Shown: positions 52,892 to 61,462 of the stretch, in pieces
Layout: every line of letters begins with the position of its first letter
Numbering within the stretch: the stretch's first letter is position 1
Source: Gilvimarinus gilvus
GTDB taxonomy: Bacteria > Pseudomonadota > Gammaproteobacteria > Pseudomonadales > Cellvibrionaceae
Direction of reading: 5' to 3'
Length of the DNA stretch: 64,000 nt
Assembly: GCF_030518155.1 (NCBI RefSeq)
Contig: NZ_JAULRU010000215.1
Location: 93,114 to 157,113 of the forward strand
Translations under genes and position numbers: made by a program
The notes under the pieces: generated by a model
What the model was told of the DNA's origin: nothing
What the model saw: the letters and a program-made list of their open reading frames with translations, nothing else
Databases searched by the model: none

Positions 52892-53530
52892 CTAAAAATA
52901 TACAGAAAGGCCCATGCGTCCTTCAAAATTGTTGGTGTTGCGGGTCTCACCGAACAGCTCGTGGCTGAACATATGATCGCGCATACCAATATCCAGCGCG
53001 AACCAATCAGTCATATAAAATTTATAACCCGCGCCAAAGGTATAGGTCGCATAGCGGTTGCCGGCAAATTCGGTATTGCCGCCGCCAGCGGTAATATAAA
53101 AGTGCGTATTAAACGCGGTGTTGGAGCCAATAAATACCTGACCCGGAAATAACTTGTAACCAATCGATAGAGCGTAATAGGTAAATTCGCGCTCCTCATC
53201 GTTTAACAATTCAACGGCGCCGCTGAGCAGTTCATAGCTGGTTTTATTGGCTTCGCTGATCCCGTAAATTGCCTCAACAAAAAAGTCTTCGGTGATATGG
53301 TAGGCAATGTTGGCCCCGGTGACGGCGTTACTGCCGAAATCCTCAATGCCGAGCACGCCACCATACACGCCGATTTCGAAATTTTCCGAATCGAGCATAT
53401 CTTCGCTAATGGCGCGACGCTCTATGTCGGTGCCAACAATCGGCTCCAGCGGATCATCATCCTGCGCGCTCACCATGAGCGGCACAAGGCAACAACCTGT
53501 TAAAAGAAAACGTTGAATCCAACTCGCCAT
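52892..53530 (-). CDS. Outer-membrane beta-barrel protein
   Basis: A 212-residue protein with a signal peptide (about 1-22) and a small beta-barrel, ending in NFEGRMGLSVYF with a terminal Phe as expected for outer-membrane insertion. The sequence ANIAYHITEDFFVEAIYGISE is typical of OmpA-like or porin-type barrels. It overlaps the SH3 protein by 31 bases. A hairpin with arms AGTAACCC/GGGTTACT lies at its end (52862-52893). Confidence 0.85.
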   Translation of the reverse strand: MASWIQRFLLTGCCLVPLMVSAQDDDPLEPIVGTDIERRAISEDMLDSENFEIGVYGGVLGIEDFGSNAVTGANIAYHITEDFFVEAIYGISEANKTSYELLSGAVELLNDEEREFTYYALSIGYKLFPGQVFIGSNTAFNTHFYITAGGGNTEFAGNRYATYTFGAGYKFYMTDWFALDIGMRDHMFSHELFGETRNTNNFEGRMGLSVYF

Positions 53531-54264
53531 TCGTTAACCTCATCGTTGTTCTCACGGGTGGTGAGCAGGTAATGATTGGTGTAGTCCAATCTTAAAAAGA
53601 ATCGACGCGACAAATACACGTACGCACCCACACTTGCCTGCAGTACCGAGTCTTCGCGATCTTCGGTGTCCACCAAGGTGGCGCTGGGGTGAATTTTTAT
53701 GCTGCCGGCTCCCATACCCAAATAGGGCGATACCCACCAATCCGGAAAGGGCTGATGGGTAATACCGCCGGCGATAATTTCACTGTCGGAAAAACGACCG
53801 GCCTGCTGGGCGTAGCGCGCCTCTATGGTTAAGTTACGGGTAAAACGATAACCCAGTGTCAGGGTAGTAGAGTCGGCCCCGCCGAAACCGCCGAAGCCCG
53901 CCCCCAATTCAAAACTGCCGTCCACTGCATCGGCGCGGGAACTATCGGCAAAGTCCGGGGTGGTACCGGTGGCATCGATTGTTGCCAACATGGCGTCGCG
54001 TTTTATCCAGCCCTCGGTGCCTTTGTCGGTCAGCACTTTAATCCACTGGGTGCGGCTTTTTAGCAGCGTAATACGCTCGCCTTTTTCCAGCGCATGGAAT
54101 ATTGGATAACCGCGACCGGGGCCCGAGTAAACATCTATGTAGGCCGTATCGACCGTAACCACCAGAGGCTCATCGTCGCCAAACCAGCCCGCGTTAACCG
54201 GCAGTGCTAGCACGGTGCTGAAGGCCAGCACCAGAGCTGATAATGTTTTGCCAGTTTTTGTCAT
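53500..54264 (-). CDS. SH3-domain outer-membrane beta-barrel protein
   Basis: A 254-residue protein with a signal peptide (cleaved near residue 26, NAG), a bacterial SH3 domain at about 36-92 (VDVYSGPGRGYPIFHAL-like: YIDVYSGPGRGYPIFHALEK, then KGERITLLKSRTQWIKV, GTEGWIKRDAM), and a C-terminal barrel starting at ELGAGFGGF and ending in EWRVGFNVFF. Its ATG overlaps the HzsA-related stop by one base. It may bind peptidoglycan or a partner protein. Confidence 0.88.
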   Translation of the reverse strand: MTKTGKTLSALVLAFSTVLALPVNAGWFGDDEPLVVTVDTAYIDVYSGPGRGYPIFHALEKGERITLLKSRTQWIKVLTDKGTEGWIKRDAMLATIDATGTTPDFADSSRADAVDGSFELGAGFGGFGGADSTTLTLGYRFTRNLTIEARYAQQAGRFSDSEIIAGGITHQPFPDWWVSPYLGMGAGSIKIHPSATLVDTEDREDSVLQASVGAYVYLSRRFFLRLDYTNHYLLTTRENNDEVNEWRVGFNVFF

Positions 54265-56945
54265 TAATCGGGTACGTCAAAGGGGTCGTTGTAATACTGA
54301 GCACCGATGTCCAACCACTCGGAAATCAGCTTTTGCTCGCTGGCGTTGAGCAGGCCGCGGTGATCAAAGGTAGCATCTTCCTGATCAAACTGGTTCATGC
54401 GATTGAAAAAACGGCCACTGAAGATGGCGCCGGCCGGGGTCATTAAGCGTCCCACCGGTACGCGAACCAAAATCGGAATAGGGTTACCCTCGGCGTCCAA
54501 TATCAGCTCACCTTCCTCGTCGCGCTCAAATTCTCCGCTTTCAATCAACACATCCTGTAGAACTCCCTCAACCACTTCCTGTTCAAAATGCGTTGCCAGC
54601 AACTTGCGGTACGAGGTGATGTGGGGGCTGTTATTCTCAGTTGCGGTTAAGTCTAACTGGCCCGCCGGAACCTGCACAAGGCCATCCACGTCCACCGTGT
54701 TATGACAGCTGGTGCAAGTATTGTCCGCAAGGATAGCGCCGGCGTCATCTAACACAACTCTTGGCTTTTCCCACAGCGGCTGAATATGTTCCGGGTAATG
54801 AATCACCGTGCGGCACTCGGCACTCCAGCTTTGCTGACACAACTCGCTGGCCGGTAGTTTGGTCGGGTCCGGTGTGTCGTAAATAGCGGCGTAGCGATAG
54901 CTGAAAGATTCATCTTTGGCGCGCACGGCGGGGTCGGTCCAGTCATCGGTATATTCAATATCCACCGAGGGCGTGCGAATACCGGCTATGCGGGCATACA
55001 CCTCGGCCATGGTTTCACCCATGTCGGCGAACAACGCGGGCTCGGTATTGGGGAAGGGTACACCAGTAGTGGTAGCGCCGGTGTTAAGCTTCTGCGGCCC
55101 CGCGTTAGTACGGCCGTGTGGTATTGGCGAGCCATCCTGGTGGCAGCCCTGACACTCAAAGGTCTCGCCCGGACGTACCTGCAACCAGTGCTCGTGCCGG
55201 TCGGATATACGCTGCCCATTGGCGTCTACAATGGAGACTGTAAAAGCGACATCGGCCGGCACCAATGTTTTAACCGAGCCGTCTGGTTCAATGGGCACAT
55301 AACCCAGAATCTCTTTAAAGCGCTGACCGCCGCTAAAGCCAAAGGCGCTACCGGGAAAGTCGAGAATATCATCGGGCGGCAGCGACACCGCTTTTAGCAA
55401 ACGCAAGAATCTGGCCGGGCGCTCGGCGGCGGTGAACTGAGCCGGATCACGCAAATTGTTGTAGCCGGCGTTGCTGCTATCCTCACCGTCCATATCGTAG
55501 ACACTGCTGATATGCAGCACCCCAACGCCTTCTTCGGCAAGATCCGGGTCCACGTCAGGTGCGAGATACTCCACCGGCGCGCGCGGCTCCAGGGTGACTA
55601 AATCAGTGTAGTAGACATCCTCTTTGGGCACAATCACCGGCTGCTGCAGGTTGTCATCGAGGTTATATAGCCACAAGCCATACACCGGCGGTGCTGGCTC
55701 CAACGGCTCTTCCAGAGCGAGGTTAGCCTCGGTACAGGGCACATAGCGCTCCTCGCTGCCATCCACCTCCGGGTTGGCCGGTTCAATCAGGCGGCACTGA
55801 CTCCAACTCACCAGCAGGCGATTGGTACCGTCATACAGCGGCGCCAGCGCTGAAAACTCACCGTGGCGAGAGACACTGCCGTCGATCATTACCGGCAGCA
55901 CAGTCAGGGTATCGAGCGCGGCAGCATCCGCTTCGGTGTCGTCTTCACTGACTGACGCGATCGAGCGATTGCTCTCGACATAGTCAGTGTGGTTTATCGC
56001 CACCAAATCGCCACCAAGCAAACTTTCGCGCGGCTTGTAAATGCCCACCAAACGGCCATCGGGCATTAATTCCGGGTTAAACAACCAGGGGGTTTCCTCG
56101 CCCAGCAGAGTATAAAAACCGTAGTGACGGCGCAGGTCGGTGCCGTCGGGGCGAGCGGTGTAGTAGCTAATGCGGTTGTTGTTGTAATTGTCAGAGCGGG
56201 TAAACAGCAGGCGCCCATCGGCCAACAGTAGCGGCTCCCACTCGTGGCTCTGGTTGTAAGAGAGCTGGTGAATATCAGAGCCGTCGTCGTTCATGGAGTG
56301 CAGCACAAAGGCCGGACCGTCACCACTTTCGCTTTCGGCGGCGTACTGAGCTTTGTCGTCATCCAGCAAAATAGCGCGGCTGCGTATTTGCCGGGTGGAG
56401 GAAAATACTATGCGGCCGTCGGGCAGGTAGCGCGGGTTAATATCGTCGGCCTGTTCGGCCACAATATCCGAGCTTATAACCCGACGCAGCTCGCCCAACT
56501 CAAGGTTGTACTCCCAAATATTCCAATTGGGCTGATCGTCTTCGTCGACATCTTCGAGCTCGGGGGCACGCATGGCGAACAGCAAGCGGTCGCCATCGGG
56601 GTGGGCACTTAAATCTTTGACATCGTATTCGCCGCCCGCGAACGCCTCGTCACTGATGTTTATGGTGAGGGCATCATCGGTGGCGCGCTCTTTCAAAAAC
56701 AATTGCGCGCCGGGGTTAAAGTCACTGCGCCGAAACGGCTCGGGGGGGAGTAATTCGCCGGCCTCATCGCGCGGCAAGGCGCGCTCAATGTAGGCGATGG
56801 GTAAGTCGACCACCACCGGATCGGGCTCCTGGCCACCACCTGACAAACCGCCACCACCGCCGCCACCGCAAGCGGCCAAACCCAGCGCAGTCGCCAGTGC
56901 CAATGGCAGGGCGCGCCAACGCAATTGTCGACTGGGAGTTGTCAT
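54264..56945 (-). CDS. HzsA-related diheme lipoprotein
   Basis: An 893-residue lipoprotein from the ATG at 56945 (lipobox LGLAAC, then a glycine run). The N-terminal half has repeated propeller-type motifs of the PD40 kind (DIHQLSYNQSHEWEPLLLAD, RLLFTRSDNY). Two c-type heme motifs follow: CQGCH near residue 600 and CTSCH near 748. This layout matches hydrazine-synthase-A-related proteins. No other anammox genes occur, so the substrate is unknown. It heads the minus-strand operon. Confidence 0.85.
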   Translation of the reverse strand: MTTPSRQLRWRALPLALATALGLAACGGGGGGGLSGGGQEPDPVVVDLPIAYIERALPRDEAGELLPPEPFRRSDFNPGAQLFLKERATDDALTINISDEAFAGGEYDVKDLSAHPDGDRLLFAMRAPELEDVDEDDQPNWNIWEYNLELGELRRVISSDIVAEQADDINPRYLPDGRIVFSSTRQIRSRAILLDDDKAQYAAESESGDGPAFVLHSMNDDGSDIHQLSYNQSHEWEPLLLADGRLLFTRSDNYNNNRISYYTARPDGTDLRRHYGFYTLLGEETPWLFNPELMPDGRLVGIYKPRESLLGGDLVAINHTDYVESNRSIASVSEDDTEADAAALDTLTVLPVMIDGSVSRHGEFSALAPLYDGTNRLLVSWSQCRLIEPANPEVDGSEERYVPCTEANLALEEPLEPAPPVYGLWLYNLDDNLQQPVIVPKEDVYYTDLVTLEPRAPVEYLAPDVDPDLAEEGVGVLHISSVYDMDGEDSSNAGYNNLRDPAQFTAAERPARFLRLLKAVSLPPDDILDFPGSAFGFSGGQRFKEILGYVPIEPDGSVKTLVPADVAFTVSIVDANGQRISDRHEHWLQVRPGETFECQGCHQDGSPIPHGRTNAGPQKLNTGATTTGVPFPNTEPALFADMGETMAEVYARIAGIRTPSVDIEYTDDWTDPAVRAKDESFSYRYAAIYDTPDPTKLPASELCQQSWSAECRTVIHYPEHIQPLWEKPRVVLDDAGAILADNTCTSCHNTVDVDGLVQVPAGQLDLTATENNSPHITSYRKLLATHFEQEVVEGVLQDVLIESGEFERDEEGELILDAEGNPIPILVRVPVGRLMTPAGAIFSGRFFNRMNQFDQEDATFDHRGLLNASEQKLISEWLDIGAQYYNDPFDVPD

Positions 56946-57011
56946 CTGGCTCTGCATATCCGGCCTACCCCTGGCATTGGCGAAAGTGTATTGTTATTGA
57001 CGCTAGCCGCT

Positions 57012-57122
57012 ATTCTATCCGCATGAAGGGCTAAACCTGCGCCTAATTAATGGTTTTGTGAAGGGGTAGACACCCGTTAGTGGCCTGAACACTCAGGTTT
57101 AGCCTGCGCAACCGCCTATAAT
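57012..57122. promoter_or_regulatory. Divergent promoter pair with mirrored 11-bp inverted repeat
   Basis: GGCTAAACCTG (57029-57039) and CAGGTTTAGCC (57094-57104) are perfect inverted arms. On the plus strand CAGGTT (57094-57099) is 17 bases before TATAAT (57117-57122). On the minus strand the same CAGGTT is 16 bases before TAGAAT (57017-57012). Each arm thus covers the -35 region of one promoter, which drive the HzsA-related operon and the mono-heme gene. Confidence 0.7.
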
Positions 57123-57167
57123 GTGGCCAATCACAATCATTATTCTATAAACCGTGGAGCCAGGGGA

Positions 57168-58379
57168 ATGTCCCTCACGCCTATTATTATCAAACGGGCT
57201 TTATGTGCCGGGCTGTTGCTTTGCAGTGTACAAGCTCTGGCAGGTGCTCGCGAGCAGGCCATGCAAATTCACTCGCGGGTGGCCGGTGTTCCCCCCTCGC
57301 AAGCCGTGCTGCTGGCAATGACCGATCACATTAACAATAACGATGTGGCCGCGGCCGTGCGCATGGCCATGGAAAACGACGGCTTTTACCGAGCCACGTT
57401 AAAAGCCATGGCCACCCCCTGGACCAATCGCGACTTCAGCCCGTTTGCCCCGCTCAACGACTACACCGCCACCGTTATGGGACTGGTGCGAGATGAGCGC
57501 GACTTTCGCACCTTGCTCTATGGCGATGTGCTCTACACCGGCGCCGGCAACCTCGGCCTGCCGCCTTACAGCCTAAATAACAATGAACACTATCAGGCGC
57601 TGGAAGCGGCCGACGTCGAATTGATTGATGCACTTACCGAGCAGCCGCAATCGACGTTAACTGGGCTGCCCAGTGCCGCCACCGCCGGGGTTATGACCAG
57701 CCGCGCCGGGGCAAAGGCCTTTTACTACGCCGGCACCAACCGTGCCATGTTCCGCTTTACCCTGCTCAACCACTTGTGCCGGGACTTAGAACAGGTGCAC
57801 GACACCACCCGCACCCCCGACCGTATTCGCCAGGATGTGAGCCGCTCCCCGGGCGGTGACAGCCGCGTGTTTCTCAACAATTGCGTGGGCTGCCACTCGG
57901 GCATGGACCCTATGGCGCAGGCCTTTGCCTACTACGACTACGAATACGACATGGAAACCGACCCGGACGCCGAGTTTGGCGCTCTGAATTATAACGGCGA
58001 AGGCGAAACCGACCCGGCCACCGGCACCCGCGTTGAGGCCAAGTACCATATTAATGCGGGCACCTTTGCCCCGGGCTACATCACCGAAAACGACCAGTGG
58101 GACAACTACTGGCGCGCCGGCCCCAACGCCATTCTCGAGTGGGACCCAACCCTCGCCGGCGAAGGCGCGGGTGCTAAAAGCCTAGGTATGGAACTGGCCC
58201 ACTCCGGCGCCTTTGCCAGTTGTCAGGTAGAGAAGGTCTTTACCAAAGTCTGCCTGCGCCAACCCGGCAACAGCGCCGACCGCGCACTGGTAGAAACGGC
58301 CACCAGTAACTTCGCCAGCAGCGGCTACAACCTGAAACAGGTGTTTATCGACACCGCCGACTACTGCAAGGGCCAATAG
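57168..58379 (+). CDS. Secreted c-type cytochrome-like protein with one heme motif
   Basis: The product has 403 residues from the ATG at 57168, which gives a clean signal peptide (cleaved near residue 26, ALA); the upstream ATG at 57123 adds an unneeded extension. One heme motif CVGCH lies near residue 238 in NNCVGCHSGMDPMAQAFAYYDYE, with Met possibilities next to it. The pattern of DxxSRSPGGDSRVFLNNCVGCHSGMDPM resembles the heme domains of DUF1588/1592-type proteins. It is the first gene of the plus-strand half. Confidence 0.82.
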   Translation: MSLTPIIIKRALCAGLLLCSVQALAGAREQAMQIHSRVAGVPPSQAVLLAMTDHINNNDVAAAVRMAMENDGFYRATLKAMATPWTNRDFSPFAPLNDYTATVMGLVRDERDFRTLLYGDVLYTGAGNLGLPPYSLNNNEHYQALEAADVELIDALTEQPQSTLTGLPSAATAGVMTSRAGAKAFYYAGTNRAMFRFTLLNHLCRDLEQVHDTTRTPDRIRQDVSRSPGGDSRVFLNNCVGCHSGMDPMAQAFAYYDYEYDMETDPDAEFGALNYNGEGETDPATGTRVEAKYHINAGTFAPGYITENDQWDNYWRAGPNAILEWDPTLAGEGAGAKSLGMELAHSGAFASCQVEKVFTKVCLRQPGNSADRALVETATSNFASSGYNLKQVFIDTADYCKGQ

Positions 58380-58381
58380 AG

Positions 58382-60871
58382 ATGGACACCATGGCGGTGC
58401 TTAAACAGCACATCAGTAAATACTCACTCACAGCGATCGCGCTGGCAGTATTGGCCGGCTGCGGTTCCGACAGCGGCGAACCCACCACCAACAACGTCAA
58501 CCCGGACACCGGTAATGGCGGTAACTCGGGTGCTGAGTACGACGGCCCGGCACCGCAAACCGACGATATTCAGCTGTTTAAATTGCATGTGTGGGACAAC
58601 CTGGCCGTGCCCGAGCGCTGTGGCGACTGCCACGGCACCAGTGGCCAGCAACCGAGCTTTGTGCGCAATGACGACATTAACGAAGCCTACCGCGTCGCCG
58701 AGCCGCTCATCGATTTAGGCACACCGCAACTGTCCACCTTAGTGAGTAAGGTCGGTGGTGGCCACAACTGCTGGCTCGACAGTGCCACCGCCTGCGCCGA
58801 TATTATTGAAGGCTATATCACCAGCTGGGCCAGCAGCGTGGGCACCCTCACCAATGAAATTGTCCTGTTGCCGCCCGAAGACAAAGAAGTGGCCGACAGC
58901 AAAAACTTCACCGCAGACCCGGGCGCCTTTAGCTCAACGGTATACCCCTTACTGGCGCAATACTGCAGCGCCTGCCACGCCGAAGACGCACCGCTGCAAC
59001 AGCAGCCCTATCTCGGCAGTGACGATATTCAGGTCTCCTATGAGGCGGCGCGCAGTCGCATTCGGCTGGATGCCCCCGACAACTCCCGTTTGGTGCAGCG
59101 CCTGGCACTGGAAAGCCACAACTGCTGGAGCGGCAGCTGCGCCAGTGACGCGGCCAGCATGACCCAAGCCATTGAAGACTTTGTCGCCAGCTTGCCCGTC
59201 ACCGAGGTGGACCCCAATCTGGCTATCAGTAAAGCGCTGCAATTGGGCGACGGCATTATCGCCAGCTCGGGCGGGCGGGTAGAGAGCGATGTAATCGCCA
59301 AGTACGAGTTCAAAGCCGGTGAGGGCAGCATCGCCTACGACACCAGTGGTGTGGAACCGGCGGCGGACCTCACCATTAATGGCAACGTGGAGTGGATGTC
59401 GAGCTGGGGCCTGCGCATCAACGATGGCAAGGCTCAGGCGTCTACCGCCACCAGCCGCAAACTTTTCGACCTGATCACCTCCACCGGTGAATACACCATT
59501 GAAACCTGGGTCATTCCCGACAACGTCACTCAGGAAGAGGCCCACATTGTCGGCTACTCCGGCAGCACCCAGGTGCGCAACTTCACTTTGGGCCAAACCC
59601 TCTACAACTACGATTTCTTTCACCGCAGCTCCACCACCGATGGCAACGGCATGCCCGCGCTGTCCACGGCGGACGCCGACGAGCGTCTGCAAGCGAGCTT
59701 GCAACACGCGGTGATCACCTTCGACCCGGTCAACGGGCGGCGCATTTACGTCAACGGTGAATACACCGGCGATGTCGACGAGGTGGAGTCCGGCAATCTC
59801 AACGAGTGGGACTCCAGCTACGCACTGGTGGTGGGCAACGAAGTCTCCTCCGACCGTTTGTGGATGGGCAGCCTGCGCTTTTTGGCGATTCACAACCGCG
59901 CTCTCAGCGCCGAGGCGGTGGCTGCTAACTACGAAGTGGGCGTGGGCCAAAAATACTTCCTGCTGTTTAACATCAGCGAACTGATTGGCCTGAGTCAGGC
60001 CTACCTAGTATTTCAGGTGCAACAGTTTGACGATTACAGCTACCTGTTTAGCGAGCCCTTCTTTGCCAACCTGGGCGATGAGGCCATCCCCACCGTACCG
60101 GTGGAAGGCATACGCATCGGCATTAACGGCCGCGAGGCCATCGTCGGGCAAGTGTTCGCGGCACTCGACACCGAAATAAACGCCGCCAACTATGTCGAGG
60201 GCAAGCAAGACTTATCCCGCCAGGGCGCGGTGATTGGCCTGGAGCAGGGCGCCGAGCTGGACACCTTCTTTCTCACCTTCGACCGCTTGGGCGAGCACGA
60301 ATATGTGCGGGTAGAGGCCGAGCCACCGGCGCCGCAGCCGGCGGCAGATATTGACGACCAACCGTTAATTGGCATTAAAACCTTCGCCGAGATTGACGCG
60401 TCACTGGCCGCCATGACGGGCGTACCGCGCTCCACCGCGAGCGTGGCCAGCACCTATCAAAAAGTAGAACAGCAGCTGCCGGTTATCAGCCAAATGGACG
60501 GCTTCCTCGCCGCCCAGCAAATGGGCATTACCCAACTGGCGGTGTCTTACTGCAGTGCGCTGGTGGATGACAGCAGCCTGCGCGCAGACTTCTTCCCGGG
60601 CTTTAATTTCGCCGCAACTGCCGGCAGCGCCTTTGATGTGGGCGATCGCAATCAAGTCATTGAGCCGTTGCTCTCGGCCATGGTAGCGGGCGAGGTGAGC
60701 GGCAGCGCGCTTGCCAGCCAGCCCAATCCGGACACCATTCGCACCGAGCTCAACAGCCTGATAGACACCATGACCGCCTGCGGTGGCAGCTGCGATACAA
60801 ATCGCACCGCCACCACCGTCAAAGCCACCTGCGCCGCCGCCCTCGGCAGCGCGATTATGTTGGTGCATTAG
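58382..60871 (+). CDS. LamG-like domain lipoprotein with two c-type heme motifs
   Basis: An 829-residue lipoprotein (AVLAGC, Cys at about residue 27). Two heme motifs, CGDCH near residue 79 and CSACH near 195, lie in two tandem cytochrome-like units, each with a paired cysteine (LDSATAC, SGSCASD). A LamG/concanavalin-like domain spans about 290-520 (FKAGEGSIAYDTSG, YTIETWVIPD, RRIYVNGEYTGD), followed by a large C-terminal part. This architecture is more familiar from Planctomycetes. It is 2 bases downstream of the mono-heme gene. Confidence 0.85.
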   Translation: MDTMAVLKQHISKYSLTAIALAVLAGCGSDSGEPTTNNVNPDTGNGGNSGAEYDGPAPQTDDIQLFKLHVWDNLAVPERCGDCHGTSGQQPSFVRNDDINEAYRVAEPLIDLGTPQLSTLVSKVGGGHNCWLDSATACADIIEGYITSWASSVGTLTNEIVLLPPEDKEVADSKNFTADPGAFSSTVYPLLAQYCSACHAEDAPLQQQPYLGSDDIQVSYEAARSRIRLDAPDNSRLVQRLALESHNCWSGSCASDAASMTQAIEDFVASLPVTEVDPNLAISKALQLGDGIIASSGGRVESDVIAKYEFKAGEGSIAYDTSGVEPAADLTINGNVEWMSSWGLRINDGKAQASTATSRKLFDLITSTGEYTIETWVIPDNVTQEEAHIVGYSGSTQVRNFTLGQTLYNYDFFHRSSTTDGNGMPALSTADADERLQASLQHAVITFDPVNGRRIYVNGEYTGDVDEVESGNLNEWDSSYALVVGNEVSSDRLWMGSLRFLAIHNRALSAEAVAANYEVGVGQKYFLLFNISELIGLSQAYLVFQVQQFDDYSYLFSEPFFANLGDEAIPTVPVEGIRIGINGREAIVGQVFAALDTEINAANYVEGKQDLSRQGAVIGLEQGAELDTFFLTFDRLGEHEYVRVEAEPPAPQPAADIDDQPLIGIKTFAEIDASLAAMTGVPRSTASVASTYQKVEQQLPVISQMDGFLAAQQMGITQLAVSYCSALVDDSSLRADFFPGFNFAATAGSAFDVGDRNQVIEPLLSAMVAGEVSGSALASQPNPDTIRTELNSLIDTMTACGGSCDTNRTATTVKATCAAALGSAIMLVH

Positions 60872-60954
60872 AACTTGGAGCTTTTAACGTCGAATATTTA
60901 ACAACCATGTTGGGTTTGCGGAGGTTTTGTCCGATTGCAGATGAGCCGAATGGA

Positions 60955-61350
60955 GGGCTCTTTTAGGGGGTAAGCAAACAGGAAGTTTGCGCAAGTATCG
61001 TCAGGCCAAGGACAAGGTGAATGCTGTGAAGCAGCAGAGAAGGTGCCCTGGGGCACGGTGCGTCTTTGCGGCCCTCTAAAATTTGTCGGAACGAGGGGTG
61101 AGGCCTAGCGCTTGCAAAGCGCTGCTTTGCGCGTAGCCGAACGACGGCAAGCTGCGCTTGCTGGCCGGACGCTTAGCGACCAAAGGGGCCAGTTGTTGGG
61201 CACAGTTTTGACGTGAAGGGATTCACTAATGTCGCGTGCGCACGGACAAGGTGAATGCCGAAGGCAGAGAAGGCAGCCTGGGCTGTGCGCAGGAGCGACG
61301 CGGTTACTTTTTTCGAAAAAAGTAACTCGCCTTCGAGGCGAAAAATATAC
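60955..61350. repeat. Composite intergenic repeat, inverted relative to copy at 63166
   Basis: The 591-base gap 60872-61462 holds a repeat array. At 60961-61001 the bases TAAGCAAACAGG and TTTGCGCAAGTATCG match the complement of 63316-63352 with few mismatches. At 61309-61332 is a TTACTTTTTTCGAAAAAAGTAA palindrome like the hairpins of the other copies. GACAAGGTGAATG occurs twice, at 61011 and 61245. Open frames over it look like shadows. Confidence 0.7.
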
Positions 61351-61462
61351 AAAACAAGCAACAAACCGGTCAGCAGGGCTGAGAAAAACATGAAACACAA
61401 ACAAAGCAAACTTAACAAACAGCCCCAGCTGAACCAACGCACTCTGGCTCAGGAGCCAACCC

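Noticed and set aside
58949..59950. 333-codon minus-strand frame
   Set aside because: It is antisense to the LamG lipoprotein, whose frame shows clear domains; the G+C-rich sequence opens long antisense frames.
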